A model generated the notes under the pieces. The model was not told the origin of the DNA and made no database searches. It saw only the letters and a program-made list of their open reading frames with translations. Shown piece after piece: positions 17,016 to 25,737 of a DNA stretch of 64,000 nucleotides; positions within the stretch are counted from its first letter, which is position 1; every line of letters starts with the position of its first letter. This DNA comes from Nocardia sp. CY41 (GTDB taxonomy: Bacteria; Actinomycetota; Actinomycetes; Mycobacteriales; Mycobacteriaceae). The position numbers were made by a program, and so were the translations under genes. The stretch is taken from assembly GCF_009829325.1 (NCBI RefSeq), contig NZ_VUOS01000014.1:186001-250000 (forward strand), given 5' to 3'.

Positions 17016-18521
17016 CTAGGCGACGGGCACCGGCCGCCGAGGCGCCGATTTCGGCGTCCCGGTGAGCGTCTTGTCCAAGTCCGTGCGCAGGGTCGTGGCG
17101 GAGTCGAGCAGGTAGTTCTGCCGCACCTTCCACGGATGACGGTCACCCTGACGCGGAAAGTCGCCGATGGAGCGCTGGATGTAACCAGAGGCCAGATCCA
17201 GCAGCGGGTGTTCGGCGAGTTCGCCCTGCGGCTCGGGCACCACCGCGGCGTAACCGCGGCGATCCATGTGATCGAGCACCTTGCAGACCAACCGGGAAGT
17301 GAGGTCGGCGCGCAACGTCCAGGACGCGTTGGTGTACCCGATGCACACGGCGAAGTTGGGGACGCCGGTGAGCATGGCACCTTGCCACACGAACTGTTCG
17401 GACAATCCGACCGGCGCGCCGTCGACGCTGGGCGCGATCCCGCCGAAGGCGAGCAGCTGCAGCCCCGTCGCGGTGATCACGACGTCCGCCTCCAGCACCC
17501 GGCCGGACTTCAACCGGATGCCCTCCGGCACGAACGTGTCGATGTGATCGGTGACGACCTCGGCTTTGCCCTTGCGCATCGCCTTGAAGAAGTCCGCGTC
17601 CGGGACCGCGCACAGCCGCTGGTCCCACGGGTTGTAGCTGGGCGTGAAGTGCTCGGCGACGGCCTGCTCGTCCTTCAGGATGCGGGTGGTGAGGCCGGTC
17701 AGCAGTTTGCGCGCCGCTTCGGGACGCCGTCGGCAGTACTGGTAGAAGCCGATTCCGAACAGGATGTTCTTGGTGCGGATCACGCGATGCGCCGGCCGCG
17801 GCGGCAGCAGGTCGCGGATCTTGTCGGCCACTTTGTCCCGGCCGGGCACCGCGCTGATCCAGGTCGGCGAGCGTTGCAGCATCGTCACCAGCTGTGCCTG
17901 CTCCGCCATGGCAGGCACCAGCGTGACCGCGGTCGCGCCGCTGCCGATCACGACGACGCGCTTGCCGCGATAGTCGAAGTCCTCGGGCCAGAACTGCGGG
18001 TGCACCACCTGTCCCGCGAACGACGTGATGCCGGGGAACTCCGGCGCGTACGGCTGGTCGTAGTCGTAGTACCCGGCGCAGACGTACAGGAAGCCACAGG
18101 TCAGCGTGCGAGTCACGGTGGCGCCCGACACGTCGCGTCGCGCGAGCGTCAGCGTCCAGCGCGCGGCCGCGCTGTCCCAGTCGGCGGCCACCACCTTGGT
18201 GCGATAGCGGATGCGCCGGTCGATGCCGTGCTCCGTCGCGGTCTCGGTGATGTAGCGCAGGATCGACGGACCGTCCGCGATCGACTTGGCATCGCGCCAC
18301 GGCTGGAACGGGTAGCCGAGGGTGAACATGTCCGAGTCGGAGCGGATACCGGGGTATTTGAAGAGGTCCCAGGTGCCGCCGAGCGTGTCGCGGGCCTCCA
18401 GGATGGCGTACGTCTTGCCCCGGCACTCGGTCTGCAGCCGGTAGGCCGCGCCGATACCGGACAGTCCGGCGCCGACGATCACGACATCGAGGTGTTCCGG
18501 TGCTGCGGCGGTCTCGGTCAT
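17016..18521 (-). CDS. FAD-dependent Baeyer-Villiger monooxygenase (EthA-like)
   Basis: 501 residues. N-terminal FAD motif VVIVGAGLSGIGAAYRL (about 11-27), a Baeyer-Villiger fingerprint FAGQVVHPQFWPED (about 163-176) and a second Rossmann motif VVVIGSGATAVTLVPAM for NADPH (about 183-199). The resemblance is to EthA, the mycobacterial enzyme that oxidises ketones and activates thioamide prodrugs. The ATG at 18521 is the only good start. The divergent gene is an AraC-type regulator rather than the TetR-type EthR found in mycobacteria, so control differs. It is convergent with the DUF1460 gene. Confidence 0.92.
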   Translation of the reverse strand: MTETAAAPEHLDVVIVGAGLSGIGAAYRLQTECRGKTYAILEARDTLGGTWDLFKYPGIRSDSDMFTLGYPFQPWRDAKSIADGPSILRYITETATEHGIDRRIRYRTKVVAADWDSAAARWTLTLARRDVSGATVTRTLTCGFLYVCAGYYDYDQPYAPEFPGITSFAGQVVHPQFWPEDFDYRGKRVVVIGSGATAVTLVPAMAEQAQLVTMLQRSPTWISAVPGRDKVADKIRDLLPPRPAHRVIRTKNILFGIGFYQYCRRRPEAARKLLTGLTTRILKDEQAVAEHFTPSYNPWDQRLCAVPDADFFKAMRKGKAEVVTDHIDTFVPEGIRLKSGRVLEADVVITATGLQLLAFGGIAPSVDGAPVGLSEQFVWQGAMLTGVPNFAVCIGYTNASWTLRADLTSRLVCKVLDHMDRRGYAAVVPEPQGELAEHPLLDLASGYIQRSIGDFPRQGDRHPWKVRQNYLLDSATTLRTDLDKTLTGTPKSAPRRPVPVA

Positions 18522-18591
18522 CGTTCCAGTGTGCGAGCCGAGCGGCCTCGCATTCTTGACTTTGCGCGACAACTATTTGATTCTCTACGAC

Positions 18592-19629
18592 ATGTCGGTG
18601 ATTCGCTCGGCCGGGTTGCGCGGTTTTCGCGCGACCGTGGCCGAACTGGGTGGAGACGCGGAGGCGCTCGCCACGGCATGCGGCCTGCCGGTGGCCGCCT
18701 TGGACGCCGACGACCTGCTGGTACCCGACGAGCGCGTCGCGGCCGTCCTGGAATTGGCCGCACACCAGCTGCGCTGCCCCGATCTGGGCCTGCGGATCGC
18801 GCAACGGCAGGACCTGGACATGCTCGGCCCGCTCGCGCTGGCCATCCGCAACTCGCCGTCGCTGGCCGACGTGCTCGAGTGCTCGGCGCGATATCTGTTC
18901 CTGCACGCGCGGTCGCTCAGCTTGACGCTGGAGCCGGACCCCTACGGCGATCGCGGCGTGATCGCCCTGCGCTATGGCGTGCACCCCGGCCTTCCGGCCC
19001 CGGTCCAGGGCACCGACCTCGGATTGGCATTCGTGCACCGCACCATTCAGCGCTTGGTGGACCACCGCTACGGGTTGCGGTCGGTCGAGCTGCCCTACCG
19101 GCCTGCAGCGGCGGTCGCCGGGTACGAGGAGTTCTTCGGCGCGCCGGTGCGCGTCGAGCGTCCGTTCGCGGCCCTGCGGTTGCCGAGCAGTCTGGCGAGC
19201 AGGCCGCTCACCGGGGGCGACGAGAACCTGCACCGGCTGGCCATGGCGTTTCTCGCCGAGCAGTCCGGCGACGCGACGGCGGCGATCGCCCCGCAGGTGC
19301 GAGCCGCCGTCCGGCAACTGCTCGGCACCTCCGCGCCCGAGATCGGCGCGGTGGCACGGCTGTTGACCGTGCATCCGCGCACCCTGCAACGACGGCTCGC
19401 CGCCGAACGCACCTCGTTCGCGGCGATCCTGGACGAGGTCCGCCGGGACGCGGCGCGGCGGTATCTGACCACGACGGACATGCCGATGAGTCAGGTCGCC
19501 TCGCTGATCGGGTTGTCCGAGCAGGCGACGTTCACCCGATGCGCCCGAAGATGGTGGGGCACAACGCCTACCGGCCTGCGTCGCATCGAGACGCAGGGAA
19601 GGACGCAGGCGCACAACACTTTCGGGTGA
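18592..19629 (+). CDS. AraC-family transcriptional regulator
   Basis: 345 residues of the OruR/ArgR-like AraC subgroup: N-terminal ligand-binding domain (arabinose-binding-like, about 15-200) with LRIAQRQDLDMLGPLALAIR, and a C-terminal double helix-turn-helix (about 245-340) with LTVHPRTLQRRLAAE and IGLSEQATFTRCARRWWGTT. It is divergently placed 70 bp from the Baeyer-Villiger monooxygenase gene and is its likely activator. The ATG at 18592 is preferred; an upstream in-frame ATG at 18529 would overlap the divergent promoter region. Confidence 0.9.
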   Translation: MSVIRSAGLRGFRATVAELGGDAEALATACGLPVAALDADDLLVPDERVAAVLELAAHQLRCPDLGLRIAQRQDLDMLGPLALAIRNSPSLADVLECSARYLFLHARSLSLTLEPDPYGDRGVIALRYGVHPGLPAPVQGTDLGLAFVHRTIQRLVDHRYGLRSVELPYRPAAAVAGYEEFFGAPVRVERPFAALRLPSSLASRPLTGGDENLHRLAMAFLAEQSGDATAAIAPQVRAAVRQLLGTSAPEIGAVARLLTVHPRTLQRRLAAERTSFAAILDEVRRDAARRYLTTTDMPMSQVASLIGLSEQATFTRCARRWWGTTPTGLRRIETQGRTQAHNTFG

Positions 19630-19765
19630 CAGATCGACAACAGTCCGGCGGCCGGAAAGTCCCATTCGATAACGGTTGTCCCCGAATGCTCTCGGTCCGT
19701 TCCCTCCGCGGCACCGCGTCTTTACCGTCGAAGGCGGGGTAGGTGTGCACCGGAAGGGGGACTCC

Positions 19766-21701
19766 ATGAACACCTGGCTTTCGCGTGTCACGGACACGCT
19801 CACTCGCATCCCCGGTTGTACCTCGGATCAGCGCGCGTTTCTCACCGAGGCGCTGACCGAACCGGGACGCTACCTGCTCGTCCACCGGAATCCGGTGCCC
19901 GCCGACCATGCCCATGCGCTGCTGGTCTGCGGCACCGGGCTTTTCGCGTTCCGGTTCGCCGAGGACGTGCCCGCCGAGCTCGACGGCATCCGCCGCCATG
20001 TCGAGGCGCGATTCGGCAGACTGCAATTCGGGCGGGAGAAGGTCGTCGCCCACGATGCGCAGATCGTGCTCCTCGTCCCCGGCGAGGTCGGACTTCGGGG
20101 CGACGGCAGGTTCGCTGTCGCCCGGCCGGGCGAGCTCGATCGGGTGATCCGCGCACGGCATCGGCAGCTGAAGCCCACCCGCGTCCAGGCCGTCGCGAAC
20201 ACCGTCGCGCACCAGTCGGCCCGGGAGTACGAGCTGCTGGAGATCGAGGAACCGGCGCCGGAGGCAGCGGATCTCGCCTTGCTCGATCGGTCGGAAGTCC
20301 TCGCGCCGCAGCGTGCGGCGGCGCTGGGAAGGCCGTTCCACCACTGGATGACCTTCCTGGATCCCGAACAGGAACTCCTGGTCTCGCGCACGTACACCGG
20401 TCCCGCCCGGCTGGCCGGCCCGGCGGGCACGGGTAAGACCGTAGTGGCGCTGCACCGAATGGCCAGGCAGGCGAAGCGATCCACCGGCCGTCAGCTGTAC
20501 ACGACGTTCGTCAAGACGCTCGCGAACTGCCAGGAGACCTACTTCCGGCAGCTCGCGCCGGGGACCGAGGGGCGCGTCCAGTTCGCCGGCCTGCATTCCT
20601 GGGCTCTGGATTTCCTCGCGCAGCGGATCGCGGCGCCGAAACTCGACCCGCACGGAGCCGACCGCGTGTTCCACCGGGTTTGGCAGCGGGCGCGAGCCGA
20701 CTTCGAGCACCTCGAGCCGCACGAGAGCTACTGGCGCGAGGAGATCGACCGGGTGATCAAGGGCCGGGAGATCGACGATCTCGACGTCTATCAGCGCGCG
20801 GAACGCTACGGGCGCGACGGTGTTCGCCTTGATGACGACCGGCGTGCCGAGGTGTGGCGCAAGCTGTACGTCCCCTACGTGAGCGAGATGCGCGAGCGGG
20901 GCATCTCCGACTACAGCGACGTCATCGCCATCGCGCTGGCCGAGATCCGCAACGAGCCGCTCCCCCGAGCCCTACGAGGCGGTCGTCGTCGACGAAGTGC
21001 AGGACATCACCCTGGCCGGGCTGCGACTCGCCCATGCCATCGCGGGCGGCAACGGATCGAGTCCGCTGCTGCTGCTCGGCGACGGTCAGCAGCAGGTGTA
21101 CGCCGGGGGCTGGCGCATGGCCGACGCGGGCATCGATCTGCGCGGTCGCGGCGCGATCCTGCGGGTCGACTACCGCAACCGCCGCCGCGTCTGGGAGAAC
21201 GCCGCCGGGATCGACGCGGTGAACGAGCTCGGCGATTTCGACGACGCGCCCGGCGTGCTGTTGCGCGACGCCGACGTCGTCCTCCCCGACGGCGTGGTGC
21301 GGATCTGGCGCGGGCCCGACCAGTACCTGGAAGCGGCGCTGGTCGACGGCATCCGCGGCTGCGGGAAACCGTTGTCCGACATCGCCGTGCTCACCCGGAC
21401 GCGCCAGGAGGCAGGCAGGCTCGCCGGGGCGCTCGACGCCGTGGGCGTCGCGACGCTGCCGTTGGAGGACTACGACGGGACGCCGCAGGCGGCGGTCAAG
21501 GTCGGCACCGTGCACCGCGCCAAGGGGCTCGATTTCGCGGCTGTATTCCATCCGACCTGGTCCGGTGGACCCCGATCGCGCACCGGCGCGGACCGGGAAC
21601 GCGCCGAACTCGCCGACCGGCAGAAGCTCGTCGCGATCACCAGGGCGCGGGACTACGCGTGGATCGGCGTCCGGGACGCCCGCCAGGAGTTCCAGCGGTG
21701 A
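19766..21701 (+). pseudogene. UvrD/Rep-like (superfamily 1) DNA helicase gene with a frameshift
   Basis: Translation from ATG 19766 (GGAAGGGGG upstream) gives an N-terminal domain of about 200 residues and Walker A GPAGTGKTVV, then stays coding-like until ISDYSDVIAIALAEIRNEPL. At a run of five C (20962-20966) the frame changes: removing one C continues as PYEAVVVDEVQDIT, the SF1 motif II (DEVQD), through LLLLGDGQQQVY and VGTVHRAKGLDF to GVRDARQEFQR at 21701. The joined product is about 644 residues, which fits a complete single-subunit UvrD-like helicase. A one-base indel in a C homopolymer can be a sequencing error, a true null mutation or phase variation. Confidence 0.8.
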
Positions 21702-21710
21702 CTCGCTCCC

Positions 21711-22685
21711 TCATCCCAGAACCGGCGCGAATCCGAACGCGGTGACCAGCTCCGGATCGCCGAACGCGGTGATCCGGACGATCGAGTCCTTCGTCGTGGT
21801 GAGCACCGCGACGCCGAAAGCCCGGTATACGCCATCGGATTGCCGGTGATAGGCGACCGCGGCGAGCTGCCCGTTCGCCGGCGCCGGGAACATCAGCCAC
21901 TCGCCGGGCGTGCCGAGGACCTGTCCGGCCAGATAGGCGGCACACGTCCGCTTGCCCGCGAACCAGGTGGCCGACGGCGGCATCTCCAGTACGGCGTCGC
22001 GGTGCAGCAGACGTTCGATGGCGGCCGGATCGGCGCGGCGGAACGCGGTCATGTACTCCTCGAGCAGCGCGCGCTGCCCCGGCTCGCTCGGCGGCACCGC
22101 CTGCTCGGCGGCCACGGCGACCTCCGCGAGCCGGGCCCGGGCGCGCTGCAACGCGCTCTTCACCGCCGCGGTGCTGGTGTCGAGCACTCCGGCGACGTCC
22201 GCCGCGGGCATGCCGAGCACGTCACGCAGCAGCAGCACCGCGCGCTGCCTGCCGTTCAGGTGCTGCAGGCACGCGATGAGCGCCAGACGCAGGCTGTCGC
22301 GGGCCACCACCACACCGGCCGGGTCCGGTGCGACCTGGGCGTCCGGCATCGGCTGCAGCCACCGGACATCCGCGGGGGCAGCCGCGGGCGGCGCCGAAGG
22401 GTCCGTGCCCGGGGCGCCGAGACCCGACGGCAGCACGCGCCGCCCATGGTGCTCGAGCGCGGTCAGGCACACGTTCGTGGCGATCCGATACAGCCAGGTC
22501 CGCACCGAGGAGCGGCCCTCGAAGGCGCCGAAGGAACGCCAAGCGCGCAGATAGGTCTCCTGCACCGAATCTTCGGCGTCGTGCGGCGAGCCGAGCATGC
22601 GGTAACAATGCGCGAGCAATTCCCGGCGATACGGCTGGGTGCGGCGGGTGAATTCGGCGTCGGGCGGCGCGCTGGTCGAGATCAT
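21711..22685 (-). CDS. SigG-type extracytoplasmic-function sigma factor with SnoaL-like C-terminal domain
   Basis: 324 residues. Sigma region 2 (ELLAHCYRMLGSPHDAEDSV, about 22-41, and WRSFGAFEGRSSVRTWLYRI), sigma region 4 (about 140-190, DVLGMPAADVAGVLDTSTAA) and a C-terminal SnoaL/NTF2-like domain (about 200-324) typical of the TIGR02960/SigG group. In such factors the C-terminal domain replaces an anti-sigma factor. The ATG at 22685 has GGAAAGG upstream. It converges with the frameshifted helicase gene (9 bp gap) and diverges from a PPOX-family oxidoreductase gene. Confidence 0.92.
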   Translation of the reverse strand: MISTSAPPDAEFTRRTQPYRRELLAHCYRMLGSPHDAEDSVQETYLRAWRSFGAFEGRSSVRTWLYRIATNVCLTALEHHGRRVLPSGLGAPGTDPSAPPAAAPADVRWLQPMPDAQVAPDPAGVVVARDSLRLALIACLQHLNGRQRAVLLLRDVLGMPAADVAGVLDTSTAAVKSALQRARARLAEVAVAAEQAVPPSEPGQRALLEEYMTAFRRADPAAIERLLHRDAVLEMPPSATWFAGKRTCAAYLAGQVLGTPGEWLMFPAPANGQLAAVAYHRQSDGVYRAFGVAVLTTTKDSIVRITAFGDPELVTAFGFAPVLG

Positions 22686-22841
22686 CCGCAGATCCTTTCC
22701 CGGTCCACGGGGCGTGAGCCGTCGCAGATAAGACCGGACGGGACGCGAAAAAGAATCGCTTCTCGCGATTCCTCCGAACCGGCGCGGAAGTCCGCATTAC
22801 GGGGATCACCGTGATTCCCGCAACGACCGAGGAGACTTCCG

Positions 22842-23231
22842 ATGCAACTCGACGACACCGTGCGCACCCTGATCGACGGCCCTCACGCCGCCGTCCTGGC
22901 CACCGCCAACGCGGACGGCCGCCCGCAGTCGTCGGTGATCTTCGTCGACCACGACGGCGGCACCCTGGTGTTCAGCACGATCGAAGGGCGGCTGAAGACC
23001 CGCAACATGCGGCGCGATCCGCGGGTGAGCCTGCTGGTGCTCAGCCGAACCGACGGCCGGTACGCGGAAGTGCGTGGCCGGGCCGAGATCACCGACGACC
23101 CGGACAAGACGCTGCTCATCTCGATGTACGCGAAGTACATGGGCGGGGCGACTCCCCCACCGGAGCCGCAGGCGCGGCGGCTGATCGTGCGGATCGTGCC
23201 GGAGCGCGTGTACGTCTTCCCGCCCGCCTGA
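22842..23231 (+). CDS. PPOX-class F420-dependent or flavin oxidoreductase
   Basis: 129-residue split beta-barrel protein of the pyridoxamine-5'-phosphate oxidase-like group. GPHAAVLATANADGRPQSSV at the N-terminus and TIEGRLKTRNMRRDPRVSLL (about 45-64) are typical of actinobacterial PPOX-class enzymes that use F420 or FMN. The substrate is unknown. The ATG at 22842 has GAGGAG upstream. The divergent neighbour is the SigG-type sigma factor, with a 156 bp gap that probably holds both promoters. Confidence 0.88.
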   Translation: MQLDDTVRTLIDGPHAAVLATANADGRPQSSVIFVDHDGGTLVFSTIEGRLKTRNMRRDPRVSLLVLSRTDGRYAEVRGRAEITDDPDKTLLISMYAKYMGGATPPPEPQARRLIVRIVPERVYVFPPA

Positions 23232-23293
23232 ATCGCCACTGGGAAGGCGCGATTCGGCCGCTAGACTCTCCGATCGACTGGGAAGGGGGCCGC

Positions 23294-23668
23294 ATGGACG
23301 CGGTTATCAAGGAGGTCGCCGAGGAGGGCAAACGGCTGATCGACCGGGCCTGGCTCGGCGAACTCAGCCGCGACCAGGCGGTGCACATGTTCGTCCAGGT
23401 CGGCGACGGGATGGTGCGCTACGAGACGGCGCTGACCATCATCGACGACGGTGTGCAACGCCTGTCCGCCAACGCCAGGCGGCTGCGGATCCTACGCTGG
23501 TGCGCGGTGCTGGAGGTTCCGGTGTTCGCCGCGTTCGCCGTGCTGGCGGTGCTGGTCGGGGATCTCACCACCGCCGGGCTTTCGGTGCTGTTCCTGCTGG
23601 TCCTGCAGATCATCCACCGCACGATGCTCCCGCATCCAACGGCCGTTCCACGCCCGCCCCATCCGTAG
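23294..23668 (+). CDS. Small membrane protein of unknown function
   Basis: 124 residues: a charged helical N-terminal half (about 1-72, KEVAEEGKRLIDRAWLGELS) followed by two adjacent membrane helices (about 73-93 and 97-115, EVPVFAAFAVLAVLVG and LTTAGLSVLFLLVL). The ATG at 23294 has GGAAGGGGG upstream. It sits 62 bp after the PPOX gene on the same strand. No family recognised. Confidence 0.65.
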   Translation: MDAVIKEVAEEGKRLIDRAWLGELSRDQAVHMFVQVGDGMVRYETALTIIDDGVQRLSANARRLRILRWCAVLEVPVFAAFAVLAVLVGDLTTAGLSVLFLLVLQIIHRTMLPHPTAVPRPPHP

Positions 23669-23725
23669 CGAACCGGAGTGTCGCGGCTCCCGCCCGCGCC
23701 GCGCGGGGTGATTAAGGTGCGTTCT

Positions 23726-24454
23726 ATGGCTCGCACGACCGACGCTCCCGGCGCACATCCGCACGAACCCCACGGCAACGGATTCGCGTCCAAGCTCAAC
23801 TGGTTGCGCGCCGGGGTGCTCGGCGCGAACGACGGCATCGTGTCGACGGCGGGGCTGGTGGTCGGCGTGGCGGCGGCGACAACCGACACGCCCGCGTTGT
23901 TCGCCGCGGGCATCGCTGGGCTGACCGCGGGGGCGATCTCGATGGCGGTGGGCGAATACGTGTCGGTCAGCACCCAGCGCGACTCGGAGCGGGCCTTGCT
24001 GGCGAAGGAACGCAGGGAACTGCGCGACGAGCCGGACTACGAACTGGCCGAGCTCACGGCGATCTACCAGGCCAAGGGATTGACGCCGGAAACGGCGCGC
24101 AAGGTGGCCGAGGAACTCACCGCGCACGACGCGTTCACCGCGCACGCGGAGGCCGAGTTGGGCCTGAACCCCGCGGAGCTGACCAATCCCTGGCAGGCGG
24201 CGTTCTCCTCGGCGGCCGCCTTCACGCTCGGCGCGCTGCTGCCGTTGCTGGCCATCCTGCTGCCGCCGGTCACCGCGCGCATTCCGGTGACGTTCGCGGC
24301 CGTGCTCGCCGCGCTCGCGCTCACCGGATCGGTCAGCGCTCGGTTGGGCGGAAGCCCTCGGGGCCGGGCCGTGGTGCGGGTGGTGCTCGGCGGCGCGCTG
24401 GCCATGGCCGTCACCTATGGCATCGGGCAGCTCACCGACGTGACCGGACTCTGA
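23726..24454 (+). CDS. VIT1/CCC1-family metal transporter
   Basis: 242 residues of the VIT family (vacuolar iron/manganese transporter-like). The diagnostic NWLRAGVLGANDGIVSTAGL (about 25-44) and AGAISMAVGEYVSVSTQRDS (about 71-90) are intact, followed by a cytoplasmic metal-binding helical segment with several Glu (RERRELRDEPDYELAEL region, about 97-140) and three C-terminal membrane helices. Prokaryotic members move Fe2+ or Mn2+ out of the cytosol. The gene ends before a strong hairpin terminator; the following genes are convergent. Confidence 0.92.
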   Translation: MARTTDAPGAHPHEPHGNGFASKLNWLRAGVLGANDGIVSTAGLVVGVAAATTDTPALFAAGIAGLTAGAISMAVGEYVSVSTQRDSERALLAKERRELRDEPDYELAELTAIYQAKGLTPETARKVAEELTAHDAFTAHAEAELGLNPAELTNPWQAAFSSAAAFTLGALLPLLAILLPPVTARIPVTFAAVLAALALTGSVSARLGGSPRGRAVVRVVLGGALAMAVTYGIGQLTDVTGL

Positions 24455-24478
24455 CGGGTCGATCTCGGAACACGACGA

Positions 24479-24511
24479 TGCCGGGCGGAGGCTGTCCGCC
24501 TTCGCCCGGCA
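24479..24511. terminator. Terminator between VIT-family gene and CsbD-like gene
   Basis: Stem TGCCGGGCG (24479-24487) with CGCCCGGCA (24503-24511), extended inward by a G-T pair and AGGC/GCCT, around a 5-nt loop. It lies between convergent genes and can act on both strands. Confidence 0.75.
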
Positions 24512-24529
24512 CGGTCGATTGGTGCGCGG

Positions 24530-24703
24530 TCAGCGCTTGAACGCGTCCCGCAGTTTGCCCGCGGCGCGCTTGACGTTGCCGAGGGTCTGGTCACGCCGCC
24601 CCTCGGCCTCCAGCCGGGAGTTGCCGGTCGCTTTGCCGAGGAATTTCTTCATGCTGCCTCTGGTCGCTTGCACCTGGTGCGCGAGGCGATCTTCGAACTT
24701 CAT
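24530..24703 (-). CDS. CsbD-like small stress protein
   Basis: 57-residue charged helical protein. GKATGNSRLEAEGRRDQTLG and VKRAAGKLRDAFKR match the CsbD pattern (K-x-x-G-x-x-E/D repeats). CsbD proteins are induced by general stress sigma factors in other bacteria; molecular role unknown. It begins at ATG 24703 and lies 9 bp after the stop of the DUF6131-like gene upstream, in a run of three small same-strand genes. Confidence 0.75.
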   Translation of the reverse strand: MKFEDRLAHQVQATRGSMKKFLGKATGNSRLEAEGRRDQTLGNVKRAAGKLRDAFKR

Positions 24704-24712
24704 GAGCGATTC

Positions 24713-24868
24713 CTAGTAATACCAGCGACGGCCACCCACCGGGCGGCCCACCGAGCCGGCCACCAGCAGCACGAGCCCGATGATCAGCACGATGATGCCC
24801 GCGGTGGTCAGCAGCGGAATCGAGAGCAGCCAGCCCAGGACCAAGAGGATGAGGCCGAGAATGATCAT
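24713..24868 (-). CDS. Small membrane protein, DUF6131-like
   Basis: 51 residues: two hydrophobic helices (IILGLILLVLGWLLSIPLL and AGIIVLIIGLVLLVAG) and a conserved-looking tail GRPVGGRRWYY, as in DUF6131 proteins common in Mycobacteriales. The ATG at 24868 gives the usual short N-terminus; the preceding AAAAGGAATACGACA supplies AAGGA. Function unknown; it travels with CsbD-type stress genes. Confidence 0.72.
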   Translation of the reverse strand: MIILGLILLVLGWLLSIPLLTTAGIIVLIIGLVLLVAGSVGRPVGGRRWYY

Positions 24869-24891
24869 TGTCGTATTCCTTTTCTTCTCAA

Positions 24892-25329
24892 CTATTTCGC
24901 GGTCACGGGTTTCGAGGTCGGCACCGTCGCGCCGCGATCGGTCCGGGCAGTACCGGAACCGGGTGCGCGCAGCCACCGCCGCCAGGCCGGCTCCTGGGGA
25001 GCCCGCGCCGCGGGTGCGGAAGTGTCTGCCGCCAGATCACGCCGTACCGCCGCCATCTCGCGACGGGACTGCGCGAGTTCACGACGCGCGACCATGCCGC
25101 GGCGGGTGACCCGCCATGCGCCGGACAGCACGAGGGCTAGTCCGAACGTCCCGATCGCACCGAGCACGACGCCGTAACCGAACAGCGCACCGGTGGAACC
25201 GTGGAAGTGATAGTCGAATACCGAGAAATCGCTCGTCAGTTGCTGAGCGGGGCCGGTGTTGCCCACTACGGCGGCAACTCCGATAATCACGGCCGCGATC
25301 AAGGCGACGAGCCCGATGATGATGATCAT
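24892..25329 (-). CDS. Two-helix membrane protein with Arg-rich cytoplasmic tail
   Basis: 145 residues. Helix 1 IIIIGLVALIAAVIIGVAAV (about 2-21), an extracytoplasmic loop with FDYHFHGSTG, helix 2 FGYGVVLGAIGTFGLALVLS (about 50-69), then a basic, Arg/Ala-rich tail with a possible coiled coil (about 75-105). No enzymatic motif. It is first in a three-gene same-strand run with the DUF6131-like and csbD-like genes, likely a stress-induced membrane set. Confidence 0.65.
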   Translation of the reverse strand: MIIIIGLVALIAAVIIGVAAVVGNTGPAQQLTSDFSVFDYHFHGSTGALFGYGVVLGAIGTFGLALVLSGAWRVTRRGMVARRELAQSRREMAAVRRDLAADTSAPAARAPQEPAWRRWLRAPGSGTARTDRGATVPTSKPVTAK

Positions 25330-25442
25330 GGCAATCCCTGTTGCGTCGAGTCGTTTGACAACTCCGCTATTCCCGGGGTCCCCGCGATCAAACGGGACAA
25401 AAGCGAAAGTTTGAGTGAGTGGAATCCGTCAATGCGATTCGC

Positions 25443-25637
25443 ATGACGTACACAGTTACATTGCACAACGTGACCCGGGAGTCCGCGTCGGCCGTCGAAT
25501 CGGCGCTGCGCGGGGTGAACGGCATCGATTCCGTCGACATCGACGTGCCGTCCGAACGCGCGATCGTGAACTCGACGACGCTGACCTACGGTGAGGTGCT
25601 CGACGCGATCCGGCAGACCGGAGCCGCCGCCTCCTGA
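25443..25637 (+). CDS. HMA-like ferredoxin-fold protein lacking the CxxC metal site
   Basis: 64 residues with the beta-alpha-beta-beta-alpha-beta pattern of heavy-metal-associated (copper chaperone) domains: YTVTLHNVTRESASAVESAL, then GVNGIDSVDIDVPSERAIV and TLTYGEVLDAIRQTGAAAS. The metal-binding CxxC loop is absent; the loop reads HNVTRES and the protein has no cysteine. ATG 25443 is used; GTG at 25419 is a possible longer start. It may be an interaction or regulatory domain rather than a metal carrier. It stands alone between opposite strand stress genes and the P450. Confidence 0.65.
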   Translation: MTYTVTLHNVTRESASAVESALRGVNGIDSVDIDVPSERAIVNSTTLTYGEVLDAIRQTGAAAS

Positions 25638-25737
25638 TCGGCTCGGCACGCCGCGTGGCCATCCCGGCCGCGCGGGGGCCGGAACCCGCACGCAGCCCCG
25701 TGCCGACGACCGGCACACAGCGGGAGGTCGAGCGACA

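Noticed and set aside
16939..19809. Very long open frames antisense to the Baeyer-Villiger monooxygenase and AraC genes (over 850 codons on each strand)
   Set aside because: They are shadows created by the G+C-rich third positions of the real genes; their translations are Arg/Gly/Ala-rich without motifs or ribosome sites.
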